Source: Actinomycetota bacterium (GTDB lineage Bacteria > Actinomycetota > Geothermincolia > Geothermincolales > RBG-13-55-18). Taken from it: a DNA stretch of 64,000 nt. Position 1 is the stretch's first letter. Each line of letters begins with the position of its first letter. This document shows, in pieces, positions 19,719 to 29,905 of the stretch. The stretch spans positions 1 to 64,000 of the forward strand of contig JACIXB010000021.1 in the NCBI GenBank assembly GCA_014360685.1, given 5' to 3'. The notes below the pieces were generated by a model that searched no databases, was not told the DNA's origin, and was given only the letters and a program-made list of their open reading frames with translations. The translations under genes and the position numbers were made by a program.

Positions 19719-21200
19719 TCAGCCCAAGAAGCGGCGAATTCCGGCGGCACGCAGGACGGCCTCCTTCAACCCGCTCTCGTTTCCCCCGGACGAGCCTTCG
19801 AGGATGAGGTCGGTGATCTCCCGGTGATGCGGTTCGACCTCCGCCAGGGAGAGGATCTCCAGGCGCCGCAGGGAGCGTGCCGTTTCCTCGGGCAGGAGCT
19901 GCAGGGCGCGGGGGTTGAAGTAGCGGAGGGCCTCTGTGAGGTCTTTCTCCAGGTTCAGGTAGGCGCTCTCCAGGAATTCCCAGTCCGACTTGAGCAGGGC
20001 CTCCAGGCCCAGTATCTCCGGGGGAAGGCCCAGGGAATAGAGGGCCGCGGTGAAGGTTATGGCCCGGGGAAGGGACACCTCTCCCACGCTCCTGGAGTAA
20101 CCGAAGAGGCCGATGTGCAGTTTCCTCTTGCGCCGGGATGGGACGAACCTGGCCATGCGGTTTATGAGGGGGGCAAGGCAGGAGACCTGCGCCTGGTAGG
20201 CGGAGGTGTACCTCTCGGCCAATTCCAGGCACCTCTCCTCGTCCAGGCGGTGGGGTGGGGCGTCCTCGCGGTTACGGAGCCTGCGCACCGCCTCCATGAC
20301 CTTTTCCGGCGGGTGGTCGTACTTGAAGGAAGATTGGACGGTGAAGGTGTGGGCGCTGGGGTACTCGGAGATCACGCTTTCCACGTTGTGCGGGGTGAGG
20401 TTGCCGCGGAAAGGAGCGGAGCCCACGCCGATGATGGGGAGGATGGGGACCCCCAGCTCGCGGGAAAGGTCGTGAAGGCGACGCAGGGCCAGCTTGTTGA
20501 GCAGCACGGCGGTTATCATCCCGTAGTTCATGGCCGGATCGGAGCGGGCCAGGAAGACCCTCTGGTAGGCGACCTCCTTGTCCCTGAGATACTCCCGCAC
20601 CATGGAAGCGGATTCCAGCATGTGCTCCCAGTCCTCGAAGAGGGGGACGACGTTTATCTTCCGCGGCTTGAACTCGCCGATCCACTCGGCGATGGTTATG
20701 TCCCCCTCCTGGAAGGGTAATTCCTGCTTCCCCACCACGAAATCCGTGTAATAACGATAGATGCGGTCGATGCACCGGGTGGAGGCGGTCATGGGGAGGA
20801 TGACCTCGAAGATGGGGGCCACCTCCCGGCCGTAAAAGAGTTGGGCGGCGTCGAAGGAACGGGGGATGCTCTCCAGGGTCTCCAGCAGTATCTTGGCCTC
20901 CGCCTTCTCCACCGTGGGGTTGGGGACGCGCAGGGTGAGGAAGACGTCCCTTCCCAGGATCTTCTCCCGGAAGAAGGATTCGTAGCGCGTGAGGAGCTTC
21001 TTGACCACGAAGTTGTCCACTTCCTTGCCCTCGCAGTCCCACATCTGTTCGTCGCAGCCTAGGTGGGAGAAGACGTAGAAGGCCTCCTGGATCTCGTCCT
21101 CGCCCCCCAGCACGGTGTCGGTGGCGAAGAAGGGGGCCTGGACGTTGTCCGGATGCTGGGTGCTCATGCACCGGGGGACCTTCCCGATGGGTATGCCCAT
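19719..21200 (-). CDS. ppcA: Phosphoenolpyruvate carboxylase, archaeal type
   Basis: IGKVPRCMSTQHPDNVQAPFFATDTVLGGEDEIQEAFYVFSHLGCDEQMWDCEGKEVDNFVVKKLL characteristic of the short archaeal PEPC family; start at ATG 21200 inferred. Confidence 0.9.
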   Translation of the reverse strand: MGIPIGKVPRCMSTQHPDNVQAPFFATDTVLGGEDEIQEAFYVFSHLGCDEQMWDCEGKEVDNFVVKKLLTRYESFFREKILGRDVFLTLRVPNPTVEKAEAKILLETLESIPRSFDAAQLFYGREVAPIFEVILPMTASTRCIDRIYRYYTDFVVGKQELPFQEGDITIAEWIGEFKPRKINVVPLFEDWEHMLESASMVREYLRDKEVAYQRVFLARSDPAMNYGMITAVLLNKLALRRLHDLSRELGVPILPIIGVGSAPFRGNLTPHNVESVISEYPSAHTFTVQSSFKYDHPPEKVMEAVRRLRNREDAPPHRLDEERCLELAERYTSAYQAQVSCLAPLINRMARFVPSRRKRKLHIGLFGYSRSVGEVSLPRAITFTAALYSLGLPPEILGLEALLKSDWEFLESAYLNLEKDLTEALRYFNPRALQLLPEETARSLRRLEILSLAEVEPHHREITDLILEGSSGGNESGLKEAVLRAAGIRRFLG

Positions 21201-21471
21201 TCGCGCCTCGACCTCCTTTCCGTGAATCGGATTCGACGTTTTAGCCGGCGACCCGGGTACTCGGGCTTTCCCTCCGGAGGATATTTTGATCCGCGACTTA
21301 TCTGGAAGTTCCGCCGGCGGAGCGGGGAACGGACCGCCCAACTTCAGACGCTGAACCGGGAACCCAGGTGCTTGCCGGTATTCCCTCGTGAGGCGTCGTG
21401 AAACTTAACCCGGCTTCCGCCGGGAGTCATGAATCCGTGACCCTAAATGTTATCGTCGGGGATCATGGGTG

Positions 21472-22503
21472 TCAACGGTAGGCGGCCAGGAGTATGGGAT
21501 AGGGGTTGATGGCCGGACCGCCGCCGGGATGTATCTCGAAGTGGAGGTGGGGCGGTCCTCCCCTGGCGTTGCCGGTATCCCCGACGTAGCCGATCACCGT
21601 GCCCGCAGGCACGTGGCCGGTGGCCCCGAAACGCTGCAAGTGCATGTAATAATAGACGTTCCCGTCGTCGCCCACCAAGCGCACGTAAAGGCCGGCGTTC
21701 TTGCCCTCCCCCTGGTGCACGGTACCCGAGACGCAGGCCACGCAGGGGGTCCCCGCGGCGGCAAAGATGTCGTTTCCCTGGTGCAGATGGCCGGTGCGCG
21801 GCGCATGCCAGTCGTTGGAGAAGGAACAGGGCCCCTGGACGGGGAATATGAAATTGCCGATGGGAGTGCTGCGCGGAACCCCGTAATAGCCGCTCTGGGC
21901 CAGGAGATCCAGGATCTCCTTGTTCACGCTGTCCAGGTACCTCTGCTGCTCCTGGATGGAGGCTTCCAGTGCCTGGCGCTTGGCGTTGAGGTTGGCCACC
22001 GTCTGCATCTGAAGGGCTTCCTTTTCCTCCAGGGCGTGCTGCCTGCGGGTTATCTCCTCGCGCAGGCGGCGTACCTCGTCGAAGACCTCGTAATCCCTTC
22101 GCCCGATGAAGGAGAAATAGTCGTAACGGGTGAGGAAATCGTCCAGGGAAGTGGATTCGAGCAGCACTTCCATGGAGTTCACCTCCCCGGACATGTAGAT
22201 GTTGCGGAGCCTCTGGTGGAGGATGGTGCGGGCTCTCTTGTAGTCCCGTTGCGCCCTTTCCAGCTCCCGCCGGTTGCTCTCCACCTCGGCGCGGATGGCC
22301 TCGTAGGCGTCCAGGGCGGCGTTGTACTCCTGGGCCAGGCGCTGGGATTCCGTTTTCATGGCTTCCAGCTGGCGGCGCACCCTCTCCGCCTCGGCCTGCT
22401 TCTCCTGGAGGGTAGCCGGGAATGAGGGCTGGAGGGGAAGGGCCACGATTATCAGGCAGGCCATGAGCGCCATCGCCGCCGCTCGCCGAGCTCCCGACTT
22501 CAT
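21472..22503 (-). CDS. Coiled-coil M23 family peptidase (murein hydrolase activator-like)
   Basis: Signal peptide, long coiled coil, HLHQGNDIFAAAGTPCVACVSGTV ... HLHFEIHPGGG. Confidence 0.93.
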   Translation of the reverse strand: MKSGARRAAAMALMACLIIVALPLQPSFPATLQEKQAEAERVRRQLEAMKTESQRLAQEYNAALDAYEAIRAEVESNRRELERAQRDYKRARTILHQRLRNIYMSGEVNSMEVLLESTSLDDFLTRYDYFSFIGRRDYEVFDEVRRLREEITRRQHALEEKEALQMQTVANLNAKRQALEASIQEQQRYLDSVNKEILDLLAQSGYYGVPRSTPIGNFIFPVQGPCSFSNDWHAPRTGHLHQGNDIFAAAGTPCVACVSGTVHQGEGKNAGLYVRLVGDDGNVYYYMHLQRFGATGHVPAGTVIGYVGDTGNARGGPPHLHFEIHPGGGPAINPYPILLAAYR

Positions 22504-22775
22504 CGGTTCCCCCTTGGCTCGTTTCCTCCCGCAGAACCACTAGCCAATTATATAACCCCTCACCATCATGCTGGGCAAACCGCCGCTCCTCATCATCTTG
22601 TCCATATTATCGTCACTTGCGCCACAACCCCTCGACTCCCCGGGCCCTCCCGTACATCCTCTTCCTCGTTCCGGCGGAGTCGATTTGCTGTTATCCTATT
22701 GATCTGGCGGTGGTTCCGGCCCGGCAAAAAGGCCCGTGTCCCGCCATCCGACTGTTGTTTTTGCTAACTGATGTT

Positions 22776-22805
22776 ATTAAATCAAAATATTGTTTATAAT
22801 GTCAA
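22776..22805 (-). promoter_or_regulatory. Candidate promoter for M23 gene (overlaps plus-strand TATAAT)
   Basis: Minus strand TTGACA (22800-22805), 18-bp spacer, TTTAAT (22776-22781); plus-strand TATAAT at 22795-22800. Confidence 0.5.
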
Positions 22806-22869
22806 TTTGAGTGAAAGATAGGCGGGACGTGCCGGGGTCATTTCCTATCCACTTCATCGGGGAGGCCGA

Positions 22870-23805
22870 ATGACCGAGCAGGGGAGAGGGTTGTTCCTGG
22901 AGGTTAGGGGGCTGGAGAAGGACTTTCGGGGCTACAGGGCCCTGGAGGGGGTCAGCATCGAGGTAAAGGAGGGGGAGACCTTCGGCCTCATCGGTCCCAA
23001 CGGGGCGGGAAAGACGACCCTGGTCCGAATCCTGACCGGACAGATCGCCCCCACCCGGGGGGAGATACTGGTGGATGGGCGTCCCATCCAGCCGGAGGAA
23101 CACCGTTTCCGCCGTCGACTGGGCCTCGTGCCCCAAGAACCCTCTTTCTACGGAAGGCTGACCCCAGCCGAGAACCTCGCTCTGCTGGCCGGGTTGTACG
23201 GCATTTCCACCCACCGGGCCTCAGAGAGGGTGCGGGAACTCCTGGAATGGGCGGGCCTCCGGGAACACGCGCGGAGGCAGGTGCGTTTTCTCTCCCGCGG
23301 AATGCAGCAACGTTTGAGCCTGGCCATGGGCCTGGTACACGACCCGGAGATCCTCTTCCTCGACGAGCCCACCTCGGGGCTGGATCCCGAGGCCCGGAGC
23401 GCCGTCTGGGAAATGGTACGGGAACTCTCCGGGCAGGGTCGCACCATCTTCATGACCACCCACAACATGGAGGAAGCCGACCACCTCTGCCACCGCCTGG
23501 CCATCCTGGTGATGGGCAAGATCCGGGAACGGGGGACCCCGGCGGAGATCAAGCGTCTACTGGGAACCGACCGGCTGGAACTGCGCCTCGAGGAAGGAGG
23601 CCTTCCGGAACTCATGCGCGTATGCCGCGAGCTCTCCCTGGACTGCGGCGAAGAGGAAGGGGTTATGGTGGTCTCCGGTGATTCCCTCCCCGAAAAGCTC
23701 CCGCTCATCGCCTCCCGGCTCTCCGGCAGCCTGCGCGACCTGCGCTACCGAGAGGTGACCCTGGAGGACGCCTTCCTACGCTTCATGGAGGAGGTGGGGA
23801 ATTGA
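22870..23805 (+). CDS. ABC transporter ATP-binding protein
   Basis: Walker A GPNGAGKTT, signature FLSRGMQQRLSLAMGLVHDPEILFLDEPTSGLDP. Confidence 0.95.
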   Translation: MTEQGRGLFLEVRGLEKDFRGYRALEGVSIEVKEGETFGLIGPNGAGKTTLVRILTGQIAPTRGEILVDGRPIQPEEHRFRRRLGLVPQEPSFYGRLTPAENLALLAGLYGISTHRASERVRELLEWAGLREHARRQVRFLSRGMQQRLSLAMGLVHDPEILFLDEPTSGLDPEARSAVWEMVRELSGQGRTIFMTTHNMEEADHLCHRLAILVMGKIRERGTPAEIKRLLGTDRLELRLEEGGLPELMRVCRELSLDCGEEEGVMVVSGDSLPEKLPLIASRLSGSLRDLRYREVTLEDAFLRFMEEVGN

Positions 23806-25496
23806 GGGGCTGGAGGACACTGATTTCCAAGGATTGGAAACTCATATACCGTAACCGCCTCCTCCTCGTGGTGCTCCTGGTTTACCCCTTCGTGATCATG
23901 GGCGTTATCGGTGCCGCCTTCCAGGAGAGCGGCAGGCCCGTTCCCCTGGGGGTGGTGAACCTGGACCGCCCGGGCGGGCCGACGATCATATGGTTTGAAC
24001 TTCTCACCCCTCGACCCTCGGGGCTGGAGAGGACCTTGTTCCGCGAAGCGGAGGAGTCGACGGCCTGCGCCTCCCTGGACCAGGCCGTGGAGGGCTTGGA
24101 GGGCGGGGGGTTCAACCTGACGGCGGCGGCGGTGGAGGAGGGTTCGGAACCGCGGTGTTCGGGACACCTTATGGGCCCCGGGGTCCTGGAATGGTTGCTG
24201 GATGAAATGGAGTCCTCCGCGGAGGAAGTGCGCTACCGGGATTCCGGCCTGGAGGCGTTGGAAGAACTCCGGGCATCGGGAAACGGGCTCCTGGTGGGAG
24301 TTCCCTCCGCCTCCTGCCCCTACCTGGGCGAGAGTCTATGGATGGAAGGTCGAGCCCACGACTCCTCGTCCCTTTTATGCGATTTTTCCCGCGACGTGGC
24401 GGAGGTGAGGGAGTACGCGGAGCGGAGCGCCGCCTTGGAGGACCTCCGAAAGGGGCGGGTTGACGCCGTCCTTTTGATCCCGCCCGGGTTCGTCCGGCGC
24501 CTCAAGGCGTTGGAGAAGGTGGCCGAGGTGGAGGTGGTCCTGGACCAGTCCAGCCTGGTCAAGGCGGAGTTCGCGGAGACCGCGGTGCGGGGGTTCCTCT
24601 CCCGGATAAGCGAGCGGGTGGTGGAGGAGAAGATGCGCGCCGTGGTGGCCGGCCTGCGGATATTGGTGGAGGGGGGTGATTTCTTCGGGACCCGGGTGGT
24701 GGGACTTTCCCGCATCAAGGAGGACCTGGTGGGCTTAAGGGAAAAGCTGGCCGACGACCCGAAGCTGGCGGCCAGCCTGGAGGAGGGGATCGGCCTGGCG
24801 GACGCGGTCATGGAGGACATAGGTGAGGCCGCCGATTACCTCAGGAGCACAGCCTTGCCCGTGGAGCTCAGAATAACCTCCGTTGCCGGAAGGCCGTTGG
24901 CCGCCAAGGACGCCGTGGTACCCTCGCTCATCGCCCTCTCCATGCTCTGGACCGGCGTGCTCTGCGGGGCCGTCCTCATGGTCCTGGAGGACGAGGAGGG
25001 CATGGGCGTGCGGTTGCGCCTGACGGAGATGGGCCCCCTGGCCCTGGTGGGGTCCAAGCTCCTCCTGGCAGCGGGCATAGTGTTCGTGCAGTCGGCGGTG
25101 ATGCTCCTATTGGCGGTGGCCGTCTTCGGGGCCATGGCTTCCAATATCTACCTGGCCCTGGTGACCATAGCCCTCTCCTCCCTATCCTGCATCGGCATGG
25201 GCCTGGTGGTGGCGGCCTTCGCGCGCCAGGTGGCCGGCGCGGTGATCCTGGGCCTGCTGTTCAGCTTTCCCCTGGTGTTCATCACCGGGATCATCTTCCC
25301 GCTCAACCTCATGCCCTCCTTCATGCGGGTCTTGGCCCGCGCCATCCCCCTTACCTACAGCGTGGAGGCCCTTTCCGGGGTCATGTTGCGGGGAGAGGGG
25401 CCGGCCGGCGTGCTCGGGGAATGGCTGGCTCTCCTGGGTTTCGGGCTCTTCTTCCTGGCCCTGGGCTCGCTTTTGGTGCGCCGCAGGGCGGGGTAA
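23802..25496 (+). CDS. ABC-2 type transporter permease with large extracellular domain
   Basis: N-terminal TM, ~300 aa extracytoplasmic region, C-terminal TM bundle with GAVILGLLFSFPLVFITGIIFPLNLMPSFM; 4-bp overlap with ATPase gene. Confidence 0.9.
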   Translation: MRGWRTLISKDWKLIYRNRLLLVVLLVYPFVIMGVIGAAFQESGRPVPLGVVNLDRPGGPTIIWFELLTPRPSGLERTLFREAEESTACASLDQAVEGLEGGGFNLTAAAVEEGSEPRCSGHLMGPGVLEWLLDEMESSAEEVRYRDSGLEALEELRASGNGLLVGVPSASCPYLGESLWMEGRAHDSSSLLCDFSRDVAEVREYAERSAALEDLRKGRVDAVLLIPPGFVRRLKALEKVAEVEVVLDQSSLVKAEFAETAVRGFLSRISERVVEEKMRAVVAGLRILVEGGDFFGTRVVGLSRIKEDLVGLREKLADDPKLAASLEEGIGLADAVMEDIGEAADYLRSTALPVELRITSVAGRPLAAKDAVVPSLIALSMLWTGVLCGAVLMVLEDEEGMGVRLRLTEMGPLALVGSKLLLAAGIVFVQSAVMLLLAVAVFGAMASNIYLALVTIALSSLSCIGMGLVVAAFARQVAGAVILGLLFSFPLVFITGIIFPLNLMPSFMRVLARAIPLTYSVEALSGVMLRGEGPAGVLGEWLALLGFGLFFLALGSLLVRRRAG

Positions 25497-25744
25497 GGGA
25501 GGCGGTCCGGGCGCCGGGAACGGCCCGGTGGGCGTAGCATGCCCCGGCCGCCCGGTTCGGGAGTGGGGGATTGCCCCGTACGGCATACCCGGGATCTACC
25601 GGACAACGGGCGCGGGTGGGGGTGTGCCGGTGGGGGAAATCCCGTCGCTCCTTGCTCCGCGAAGGCGGTTTCCGGCCCCCACGCCTCCGGGGCCATCTGG
25701 TAAAATAACCCGTAGTCCACAGCAGGAGAAAGAGGGGAGAGAGT

Positions 25745-27043
25745 ATGGAGTATTTCAACCCCGCGGAGGTCCTGGAAAGAGAAAGGCTGGAGGAACTCCA
25801 GCTGCAACGCTTGAGGGAGACGGTGGACCGTCTGTATGAGAAGGTTCCGTTCTACAGGAAGAAACTGGATGAAGTAGGTTTTAAGCCCGGGGACATCCAC
25901 GACCTTTCCGATCTCCAGAAACTGCCCTTCACCACCAAGGACGACCTCAGGGACCATTATCCCTTCGGCCTTTTCGCGGTACCCATGCGGGACATCGTCC
26001 GCATTCACGCCTCCTCCGGAACCACCGGCAAACCCACCGTGGTGGGGTATACGGCCAACGACATAAGGGTGTGGGCCGACCTGGTGGCCCGGACCATCGT
26101 GGCCGCCGGGGGGACCCCGGACGATATCGTGCACGTGGCCTACGGTTACGGCCTGTTCACCGGGGGATTGGGTTTGCATTACGGGGCGGAGATGCTCGGC
26201 GCCACCGCCCTGCCCATGTCCGGGGGCAACACCAAGAGGCAGATAAGGCTCATGGTGGATTTTGGGAGCACCATTCTCTGCTGCACGCCTTCCTACGCCC
26301 TCAACATCGCCGAGGTCATGCGGGAGATGGGTGTCAGTCGGGAGATGATAAAACTCAAGGCGGGGATACTGGGGGCGGAACCCTGGACCGACGAGATGCG
26401 GGTGCAGATAGAGGAGGAGCTGGGCATTTCCGCCCACGACATATACGGGCTCTCCGAGGTGGTGGGCCCGGGGGTGTCCATAGAGTGCGGGGAGAAGAAC
26501 GGTCTGCACGTTTTCGAGGACTGCTTCATTCCCGAGATCATAGACCCGGACACCGGGGAAACCCTCCCGCCGGGACAAAGGGGGGAGCTGGTCTTCACCA
26601 ATATTAACAAGGAGGGCCTGGCCCTGCTTCGCTACCGCACCCGGGACATCTCCGCCCTGGACGTATCCCCCTGCCCGTGCGGGAGGACCCACGTGCGCAT
26701 GAAGAGGATAACCGGGCGCACCGACGACATGCTCATCATCCGGGGGGTCAACGTGTTCCCCTCCCAGGTGGAGGCGGTGCTCATGCAGATCCCCGGCCTC
26801 AGCCCCCATTACCAGTTGGTGGTGGACCGGGTGGAGAACCTGGACGTGCTGGAGGTCCAGGTGGAGGTCTCCCCACAGGTCTTCTCGGACGAAATAAAAA
26901 GGCTGGAGGAGTTGGAGCGCCGCATCGCCGAAGAGGTCCGGAGCTACCTGGGGCTGAGCGTCAAGGTGCGGCTCATGGAGCCCCGTTCCATCCAGCGTAG
27001 CGAGGGCAAGGCGGTGAGGGTCATAGACAGGCGGAAGATGTAG
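25745..27043 (+). CDS. paaK: Phenylacetate-CoA ligase family protein
   Basis: [67 protein letters not shown]. Confidence 0.94.
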   Translation: MEYFNPAEVLERERLEELQLQRLRETVDRLYEKVPFYRKKLDEVGFKPGDIHDLSDLQKLPFTTKDDLRDHYPFGLFAVPMRDIVRIHASSGTTGKPTVVGYTANDIRVWADLVARTIVAAGGTPDDIVHVAYGYGLFTGGLGLHYGAEMLGATALPMSGGNTKRQIRLMVDFGSTILCCTPSYALNIAEVMREMGVSREMIKLKAGILGAEPWTDEMRVQIEEELGISAHDIYGLSEVVGPGVSIECGEKNGLHVFEDCFIPEIIDPDTGETLPPGQRGELVFTNINKEGLALLRYRTRDISALDVSPCPCGRTHVRMKRITGRTDDMLIIRGVNVFPSQVEAVLMQIPGLSPHYQLVVDRVENLDVLEVQVEVSPQVFSDEIKRLEELERRIAEEVRSYLGLSVKVRLMEPRSIQRSEGKAVRVIDRRKM

Positions 27044-27054
27044 GAGGTAACGGG

Positions 27055-27486
27055 GTGAAGGTCAGGCAGGTTTCCGTATTCCTGGAGAATAAGTCGGGCA
27101 GGCTGTACGAGGTATGCAAGTGCCTGGCCGATGCGGGGATCAACATCCGCGCGCTGGCTATCGCCGAGACCGCCGATTACGGCGTGCTGAGGCTTATCGT
27201 CAACGACCCGGACACGGCGGTTAGGGTGCTCACGCAGGAAAACTTCACGGTCAGCGAGACGGAGGTCATAGCCGTCGAGGTCCCCGACCGGCCGGGAGGG
27301 CTGGCCGGCGTGCTGGCTCCCCTTTACGACGCCAACGTGAACATCGAGTATCTCTACTGCTTCGTGGAGAAGAGCGGGGAGAGCGCCATCGTGGTTTTCC
27401 GCGTGGAGCAGATCGACAGGGCCATACAGGCCCTGCAGGGAAGCGGGTTCACGGTGATGCGCGAGGAAGACGTATACCGGATTTGA
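27055..27486 (+). CDS. Tandem ACT-domain protein
   Basis: Two ACT repeats (VSVFLENKSGRLYEVCKCLADAGINIRAL; VEVPDRPGGLAGVLAPLYDANVNIEYLYCF). Confidence 0.92.
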   Translation: MKVRQVSVFLENKSGRLYEVCKCLADAGINIRALAIAETADYGVLRLIVNDPDTAVRVLTQENFTVSETEVIAVEVPDRPGGLAGVLAPLYDANVNIEYLYCFVEKSGESAIVVFRVEQIDRAIQALQGSGFTVMREEDVYRI

Positions 27487-27502
27487 GCGCCGGGAGGGCG
27501 AC

Positions 27503-27922
27503 ATGGCGGTCCATACCGCAAGCCTGGAACTTTCCACCGGGGGCGGATCGGAGATAATCGACATCACCGGCAAGGTGCAGGAGGCTGTCGAGGGTTCCCG
27601 GCTCCGCGAGGGGCTGGTGACCGTTTTCGTGCCCGGATCCACCGGGGGAGTGATCACCCTCGAGTACGAGCCCGGGCTGGTCAAGGACCTGGGAGAGGCT
27701 TTCGAGAGGCTTGCGCCCCGGGGAAAGCCCTACCATCACGATCGCACCTGGGGCGACGGTAACGGTCACAGCCACGTGCGCGCCTCCCTGGTGGGGCCCT
27801 CGCTCAGCGTCCCTTTCCGGGAGCGGAGGCTTATCCTCGGTACCTGGCAGCAGATCGCCTTCGTGGATTTCGACAACCGGCCCCGGCGCCGGGTTCTCAT
27901 CGTCCAGGTCATGGGCGAATGA
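27503..27922 (+). CDS. YjbQ/UPF0047 family protein
   Basis: VPGSTGGVITLEYEPGL, YHHDRTWGDGNGHSHVRASLVGPSLSVPF. Confidence 0.93.
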   Translation: MAVHTASLELSTGGGSEIIDITGKVQEAVEGSRLREGLVTVFVPGSTGGVITLEYEPGLVKDLGEAFERLAPRGKPYHHDRTWGDGNGHSHVRASLVGPSLSVPFRERRLILGTWQQIAFVDFDNRPRRRVLIVQVMGE

Positions 27923-27969
27923 AGGAAGCTCCACCACGAGAACGCCGGAGTCGCGGGAAAGAGAAGCAT

Positions 27970-28446
27970 ATGTCCGGAAACGCCTCCCGTCGGGACAAGG
28001 TGCCGTATTCGCTGCGCGTCCTTCTTTACTATTTCCTCCTCTTCTTCCTTTACCGCTACCTGGTGCACGGGTACCTGGAGGAAAAACTCTCCCGCCAGAT
28101 GCTGGGACCGGGGGATACCCTGCAGGCGACCCTGGTGACCATGGCCTATCTCCTGCTCTGCGCCCTGCCTCCCTGGCTCTGGAGCCGCAACAGCCCAGGA
28201 CGCTCCCTGTCCCGGGGCCTGGAGTCCTATACCTGCTACGCGGCCGTCTTCCTGGGGTCGGGGTTCGTCTATTCCCTGCTCGGAGGGGAAAGCTGGAAGG
28301 CCTGGTACGGCCTTGCGGCGGGCGGCGGGGCATGGGAACACGTCCTCACTTCCACCGGTTTGGCCCTGGTCTTCATAGCCTCCGCCTGGTTGGGAGGGAG
28401 AAAAAAGAGGCGCCGTCGAGGACGACGTGGAAGGAGCGGTAAATAG
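27970..28446 (+). CDS. Hypothetical membrane protein
   Basis: Several hydrophobic segments; ATG at 27970 inferred. Confidence 0.6.
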   Translation: MSGNASRRDKVPYSLRVLLYYFLLFFLYRYLVHGYLEEKLSRQMLGPGDTLQATLVTMAYLLLCALPPWLWSRNSPGRSLSRGLESYTCYAAVFLGSGFVYSLLGGESWKAWYGLAAGGGAWEHVLTSTGLALVFIASAWLGGRKKRRRRGRRGRSGK

Positions 28447-28475
28447 GGAACCCGCGCCCCTTTCATGGAGGCTCT

Positions 28476-29768
28476 TTATCGGTCCGGCCCCTTCCCTGGT
28501 TCGCGCGCGGCGAACCTTCCACGTCGCAGGCCGCCGTGGTCCACGGCGTCGACCAGGGCGCGGACGAAGTCCAGCGCCAACCTCAGGTTGCGCGGATCCA
28601 CGTTGGCCTGGTCGTCCCGTTCCCACCTCCAGAAACGGGGGACGGACGTCTCCTCCCTGCCCGTGACGGTCATGGCCCGGTGGCCGCGGGAGAGGAGGTG
28701 GAAGGCCTCCCCGGGATAAAGGCGGTTGGATGTCAAGCCGCCGCTGTAATGGGCGTAGGAATCGATGATCCGGCGGGCCAGCCGGAGGAGGCGCCGGTCG
28801 GCGTGGAAGCCTGGGAAAGGACCTTCCTTCACCACGCAGGCCGGAAAGCCCCGACCCACACCCTCCAGGACCAGGAAATAGGCGCCGCGGAGCTCACGGC
28901 GGTGCCTGCGCAGCAGGACGCGGGCACCCCGGCCGTTGGCTTCCGAGGCGCCGGTGAAAGCGAACCACAGCTCCGCGCCGTGGGGGCGGTGGCGGGAATA
29001 GTTTCGGGCCAACTCGAGCAGGAGGGCCACCCCCGAGCCGTTGTGGTTGCCGCCCGGGGAGGCGCGGCGGGATAACGCTTTGGTAAAAAGTGCCAGCATG
29101 GACAGAAAGGGGAGGGAGGTCATGGCCAGGCCCGCGTGCCACAGGAAACCCAGCTTGGAGGAATCCATGCCCAGGAGGCGTCCCCCGTAAGCCAGGGTGA
29201 AGAGGATGAAAAGGAGCCCATGCGCCGCCGTGTCTGCGGCGCGAAAGGGGCGGTACAGGGAGATCAGGCCAGGCCGGTAATAAAAGGCGATCCGGTGGCT
29301 GTCCAGGTGCGCCATCAACACCACGCGGGTCTCGGGCTCCCTGGACGGCGGGATCCGGATCAGGACGTTGGTCGAGCGGCCGGAAGGCGCTATCCAGAAA
29401 AAGGGACTTCGACCGTACCGTTCGAGGAGGAAGGCCAGGAAACCGCCGGCCAGAAGGGCGTAGGACAGGTGCCCGTTCACGGGGAAGAGGAGGGCGCCCG
29501 CGATGACCAGGAGGCGGTCCAGGACCTTTGCCCAGGCGGTGGTGAGAGGGGTGCGGAAATCATGGGCCTCGGCATGGAAGCCCAGTTTCTCGAGCTCACG
29601 CAGCACGTACTGGGCGGCCCGGTTTTCGCCTTTGCTTCCCGGAGGGCGTGGCCCGATGCCCGTCGCCAGGTGCCGGGCGGGGTGAGCGATGCTCCTATCC
29701 CACCGCCTGGAGCCGGGCTCCCGGGATGCGGAGACGGTGTGCTGAAGTATCCCTTCCCTTTCCTCCAC
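28476..29768 (-). CDS. M28-like membrane peptidase homologue with altered catalytic motifs
   Basis: VVLMAHLDSHR ... GGNHNGSGVALLLELARNYS ... ELWFAFTGASEANGRGARVLL; start uncertain (ORF extends to 29858). Confidence 0.7.
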   Translation of the reverse strand: MEEREGILQHTVSASREPGSRRWDRSIAHPARHLATGIGPRPPGSKGENRAAQYVLRELEKLGFHAEAHDFRTPLTTAWAKVLDRLLVIAGALLFPVNGHLSYALLAGGFLAFLLERYGRSPFFWIAPSGRSTNVLIRIPPSREPETRVVLMAHLDSHRIAFYYRPGLISLYRPFRAADTAAHGLLFILFTLAYGGRLLGMDSSKLGFLWHAGLAMTSLPFLSMLALFTKALSRRASPGGNHNGSGVALLLELARNYSRHRPHGAELWFAFTGASEANGRGARVLLRRHRRELRGAYFLVLEGVGRGFPACVVKEGPFPGFHADRRLLRLARRIIDSYAHYSGGLTSNRLYPGEAFHLLSRGHRAMTVTGREETSVPRFWRWERDDQANVDPRNLRLALDFVRALVDAVDHGGLRRGRFAAREPGKGPDR

Positions 29769-29905
29769 CGTCGTCGACCTTCGTGACAGGGTACCGCGTC
29801 CCCGGCGGGGCTGCCGGGAACCGAATATGCCCGCGTGCGGGTCGTGAACATCATACAATATTTCAACGCCATACAGCCTATGACCTGCGCTCGGGGATCC
29901 CCGCC

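Noticed and set aside
22504-22770. c-di-AMP (ydaO-type) or GEMM riboswitch in the M23 gene leader
   Set aside because: I looked for the conserved core motifs on both strands; only an isolated GGGCAAACC fragment (plus strand) was found, insufficient to call.
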